Assembly: GCA_002360555.1 (NCBI GenBank)
Contig: DEQS01000100.1
Coordinates: forward strand, 9,956-32,693
DNA: 22,738 nt
Direction: 5' to 3'
Origin: Chloracidobacterium sp. UBA3360
GTDB taxonomy: Bacteria > Acidobacteriota > Blastocatellia > Pyrinomonadales > Pyrinomonadaceae
In this document: positions 21,418-22,738 of the stretch, piece by piece
How positions within the stretch are numbered: the first letter of the stretch is position 1
How the letters are laid out: each line of letters begins with the position of its first letter
Translations under genes and position numbers: made by a program
Notes under the pieces: model-generated
Database searches by the model: none
What the model was told of the DNA's origin: nothing
The model's input: only the letters and a program-made list of their open reading frames with translations

Positions 21418-21449
21418 AGGCGGCAAACCTCGTGAAAAGGTTGCCGCCT
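21418..21449. terminator. Stem-loop in the gap after the tonB-like gene
   Basis: AGGCGGCAAACCT (21418-21430), a 7-nt loop, and AGGTTGCCGCCT (21438-21449) form a 12-bp stem with one bulged A. It is 62 nt past the tonB-like stop on the minus strand. The bases after it are only mildly T-rich (AACTATTTG), so it is a weak terminator candidate or a repeat. Confidence 0.35.
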
Positions 21450-21466
21450 GTATCTACCACCCCGTC

Positions 21467-21513
21467 ATCCGAAGCGGATGCCACCCCTCCTAATCAAGGA
21501 GGGGAGCTTTTTT
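21467..21513 (+). terminator. Two short palindromes, one with a plus-strand T-tract
   Basis: CATCCG-AAG-CGGATG at 21467-21481 is followed by CCCCTCC (21484-21490), TAATCAA, GGAGGGG (21498-21504) and AGCTTTTTT. The second has the form of an intrinsic terminator on the plus strand, yet no plus-strand gene lies upstream. It would stop antisense transcription into the tonB-like 3' end, or it is a mobile palindrome. The T-tract overlaps the TAA stop of that gene. Confidence 0.4.
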
Positions 21514-22732
21514 AGAGAGAGAAATTAAAATTGACAAATCCGGTTGCCTTTACAGGTTGGCCGTCTTTAACGAAGGGTTTGAACTTCCACTTTTTGATGG
21601 CGTTTTTTGCCGCATCTTGGAGCAGCATTGGGCCGCTCGTTTTTTGCACCTGGGCTACTTCGCCGCTTTCGTTGACGGTGACCTCGACGGTTACGACACC
21701 GGTTGCACGCAGGCTCTTGGCCGCCGGTGGATAGACGGGCTGCGTTTTGTTCGTCGCATAGGCAACAAGCGAACCGACATCGATCGTGTCGCCGGAGCCT
21801 GTCGCTATGGTGTCAGCGGGCTTTTTGGCTTCCTCTTTGACGGTCGGAGGTGCGGACGAGACTATGATCTGTTTTTCGTTTTTGGCGACTGCAGTTTCGA
21901 CAGGTTTTACTTCGCGTTCGCGGGTCGACTGGGTATTGTTAGGAACCGGCTGCATGACGACGGGCTGGGTCGGTGTGCCCGTGTTGGTTGCGACCTGTCC
22001 GGCGTTGTTAGGAACGTCTACGCCATCGTCGACCGCATTGGCGACGACGCTGCGCGAATTTACCATTTCTTCGCGGGTGTCGGCGACCTCGTCTTTCCAG
22101 CGTTTGGCGTCATAATCGTCACGGGCGATCATCGTACGTGAGTTGGTCGCCTCCTCAAGCAGTGCCATCGCGTCATTGATCTTTGCCGTATTTTTGCCAA
22201 GCTCTTTTGACTGCGTCACGACGATCTCAAGCGTCTCACGCATCTTGTCGAGATCATTGAGAGCCTCAAGCGGCAGGGTGCGGTCGGTGATAGCGAGGCC
22301 GAGGGCACGATAGCGTTCGGCACGGCTGCGGGCACCTTTGACGACCTGTCCGGCGACCGACATATAGTTGGCGGCGGCGTTTGGTTTACTCGTTTTTTGC
22401 TCGTTGTAACTCTGATTGAGGAAATCCTGGGCACGTTTGTAGTCGCCCTGTTCGAGATAGCTGTTCATCAGCAGGACGCTCACCACGGCCTGAACCGAGG
22501 TGTCGGCCGTCTCGCGGCGGATATTTTCCAGCTCGTAGATGGCGGCGTTGTAATTGCGGACGACGATAAAGGCTTTTGCCTTAGAAATGCGGTCACGCAT
22601 CACGTCACCGGAGGTCGGTGCGGGCGGTTGGACGGTCTGCGACGGCTCAGTTGTCTGAGCCTGTGCGACGAGTATTGATATAAATAAGACCAGTAAAACC
22701 GAAGTACAAATCCTTTTGACATTTAACGGCAT
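21512..22732 (-). CDS. Periplasmic TonB C-terminal-domain protein with TPR-like front half
   Basis: 406 residues. An N-terminal signal peptide (CTSVLLVLFISILVAQAQ) is followed by a helical region (about 43-235) with TPR-like pairs (AKAFIVVRNYNAAIYELENI, LLMNSYLEQGDYKRAQDFL). A Pro/Thr/Asn/Val-rich linker spans about 235-320. The C-terminal TonB domain follows: YPPAAKSLRATGVVTVEVTV, then KTSGPMLLQDAAKNAIKKWKFKPF and a final beta-strand ending in NFNFSL. Ordinary TonB keeps its first helix as a membrane anchor; here the hydrophobic segment ends in an AQA cleavage-type site, so it is probably exported and released. It may bind an outer-membrane partner rather than transmit energy. Only 6 nt of upstream sequence are present (GAAGAA), enough for a possible RBS but not a promoter. 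Confidence 0.85.
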   Translation of the reverse strand: MPLNVKRICTSVLLVLFISILVAQAQTTEPSQTVQPPAPTSGDVMRDRISKAKAFIVVRNYNAAIYELENIRRETADTSVQAVVSVLLMNSYLEQGDYKRAQDFLNQSYNEQKTSKPNAAANYMSVAGQVVKGARSRAERYRALGLAITDRTLPLEALNDLDKMRETLEIVVTQSKELGKNTAKINDAMALLEEATNSRTMIARDDYDAKRWKDEVADTREEMVNSRSVVANAVDDGVDVPNNAGQVATNTGTPTQPVVMQPVPNNTQSTREREVKPVETAVAKNEKQIIVSSAPPTVKEEAKKPADTIATGSGDTIDVGSLVAYATNKTQPVYPPAAKSLRATGVVTVEVTVNESGEVAQVQKTSGPMLLQDAAKNAIKKWKFKPFVKDGQPVKATGFVNFNFSL

Positions 22733-22738
22733 TTCTTC

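Noticed and set aside
1..22738. tRNA, rRNA, integrase or attachment sites
   Set aside because: None seen on either strand; despite the repeats, the region looks like core chromosome and not an integrated island.

Overview
The window comes from a bacterial chromosome of moderate GC content. It has short intergenic gaps, weak Shine-Dalgarno sequences and many small palindromic repeats. There is no rRNA or tRNA to place it. The gene content (SUF-only Fe-S assembly with a linked Rrf2 regulator, an M1 metallopeptidase, a TonB-C protein with a TPR-like front half, a DUF4149 protein next to a GrdB/PrdB-like protein) and the repeat style would suit an uncultured Acidobacteriota of the Blastocatellia/Pyrinomonadales type. 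That placement is an inference of low confidence.

Layout, left to right. (1) 1-3295, minus strand: the end of a surface-glycan-type cluster, transcribed as a six-hairpin (alpha/alpha-barrel) protein, a SAM methyltransferase, and an asparagine synthase (AsnB type) cut by the window edge. (2) 3423-4744, plus strand: a DUF4149 membrane protein and a GrdB/PrdB-like protein without selenocysteine. (3) 4823-7720: a DUF2585 membrane protein (minus), glpD (plus) and a secreted HEIVH metallopeptidase (minus) whose end overlaps the end of glpD. (4) 7770-18208, all on the minus strand: a 14-gene run built around iron-sulfur cluster assembly. In transcription order it is an Rrf2/IscR-like regulator, sufB, a RidA protein, a PhzF protein, a 68-aa zinc-ribbon protein, sufC, sufD, a ribbon-helix-helix protein, sufS, an unknown secreted protein, a DinB-fold protein, fhs (formate-THF ligase), sufU and a group III truncated haemoglobin. 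Many neighbours overlap or abut (ATGA, TAATG, TGATG, TAG|ATG), so translational coupling is likely. (5) 18439-22732, minus strand: a large secreted M1 aminopeptidase-like protein and a periplasmic TonB-C-domain protein.

How it fits together: SufS takes sulfur from cysteine, SufU is the usual acceptor, and SufBCD is the scaffold. The Rrf2 protein has three cysteines placed like those of IscR and a palindrome in its own predicted promoter, so it probably senses Fe-S status. RidA removes reactive enamines made by PLP enzymes, and the haemoglobin may bind O2 or NO, both of which damage Fe-S clusters. Two possible local controls stand out in the run: an 11-bp perfect stem that traps the sufU start codon, and a TGTGA-N6-TCACA (CRP-type) site just upstream of fhs.

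The strongest unusual signal is repeat DNA that has become part of genes. Two inverted copies of a GC-rich twin-hairpin element lie in frame inside the M1 peptidase gene. A heptamer repeat adds about 13 residues to SufD. Five long-hairpin elements built from CACAGAT/CACAAAT/CACGAAT units sit at gene ends, two of them supplying the stop codon of the adjoining gene; one with perfect 27-bp arms resembles a MITE.
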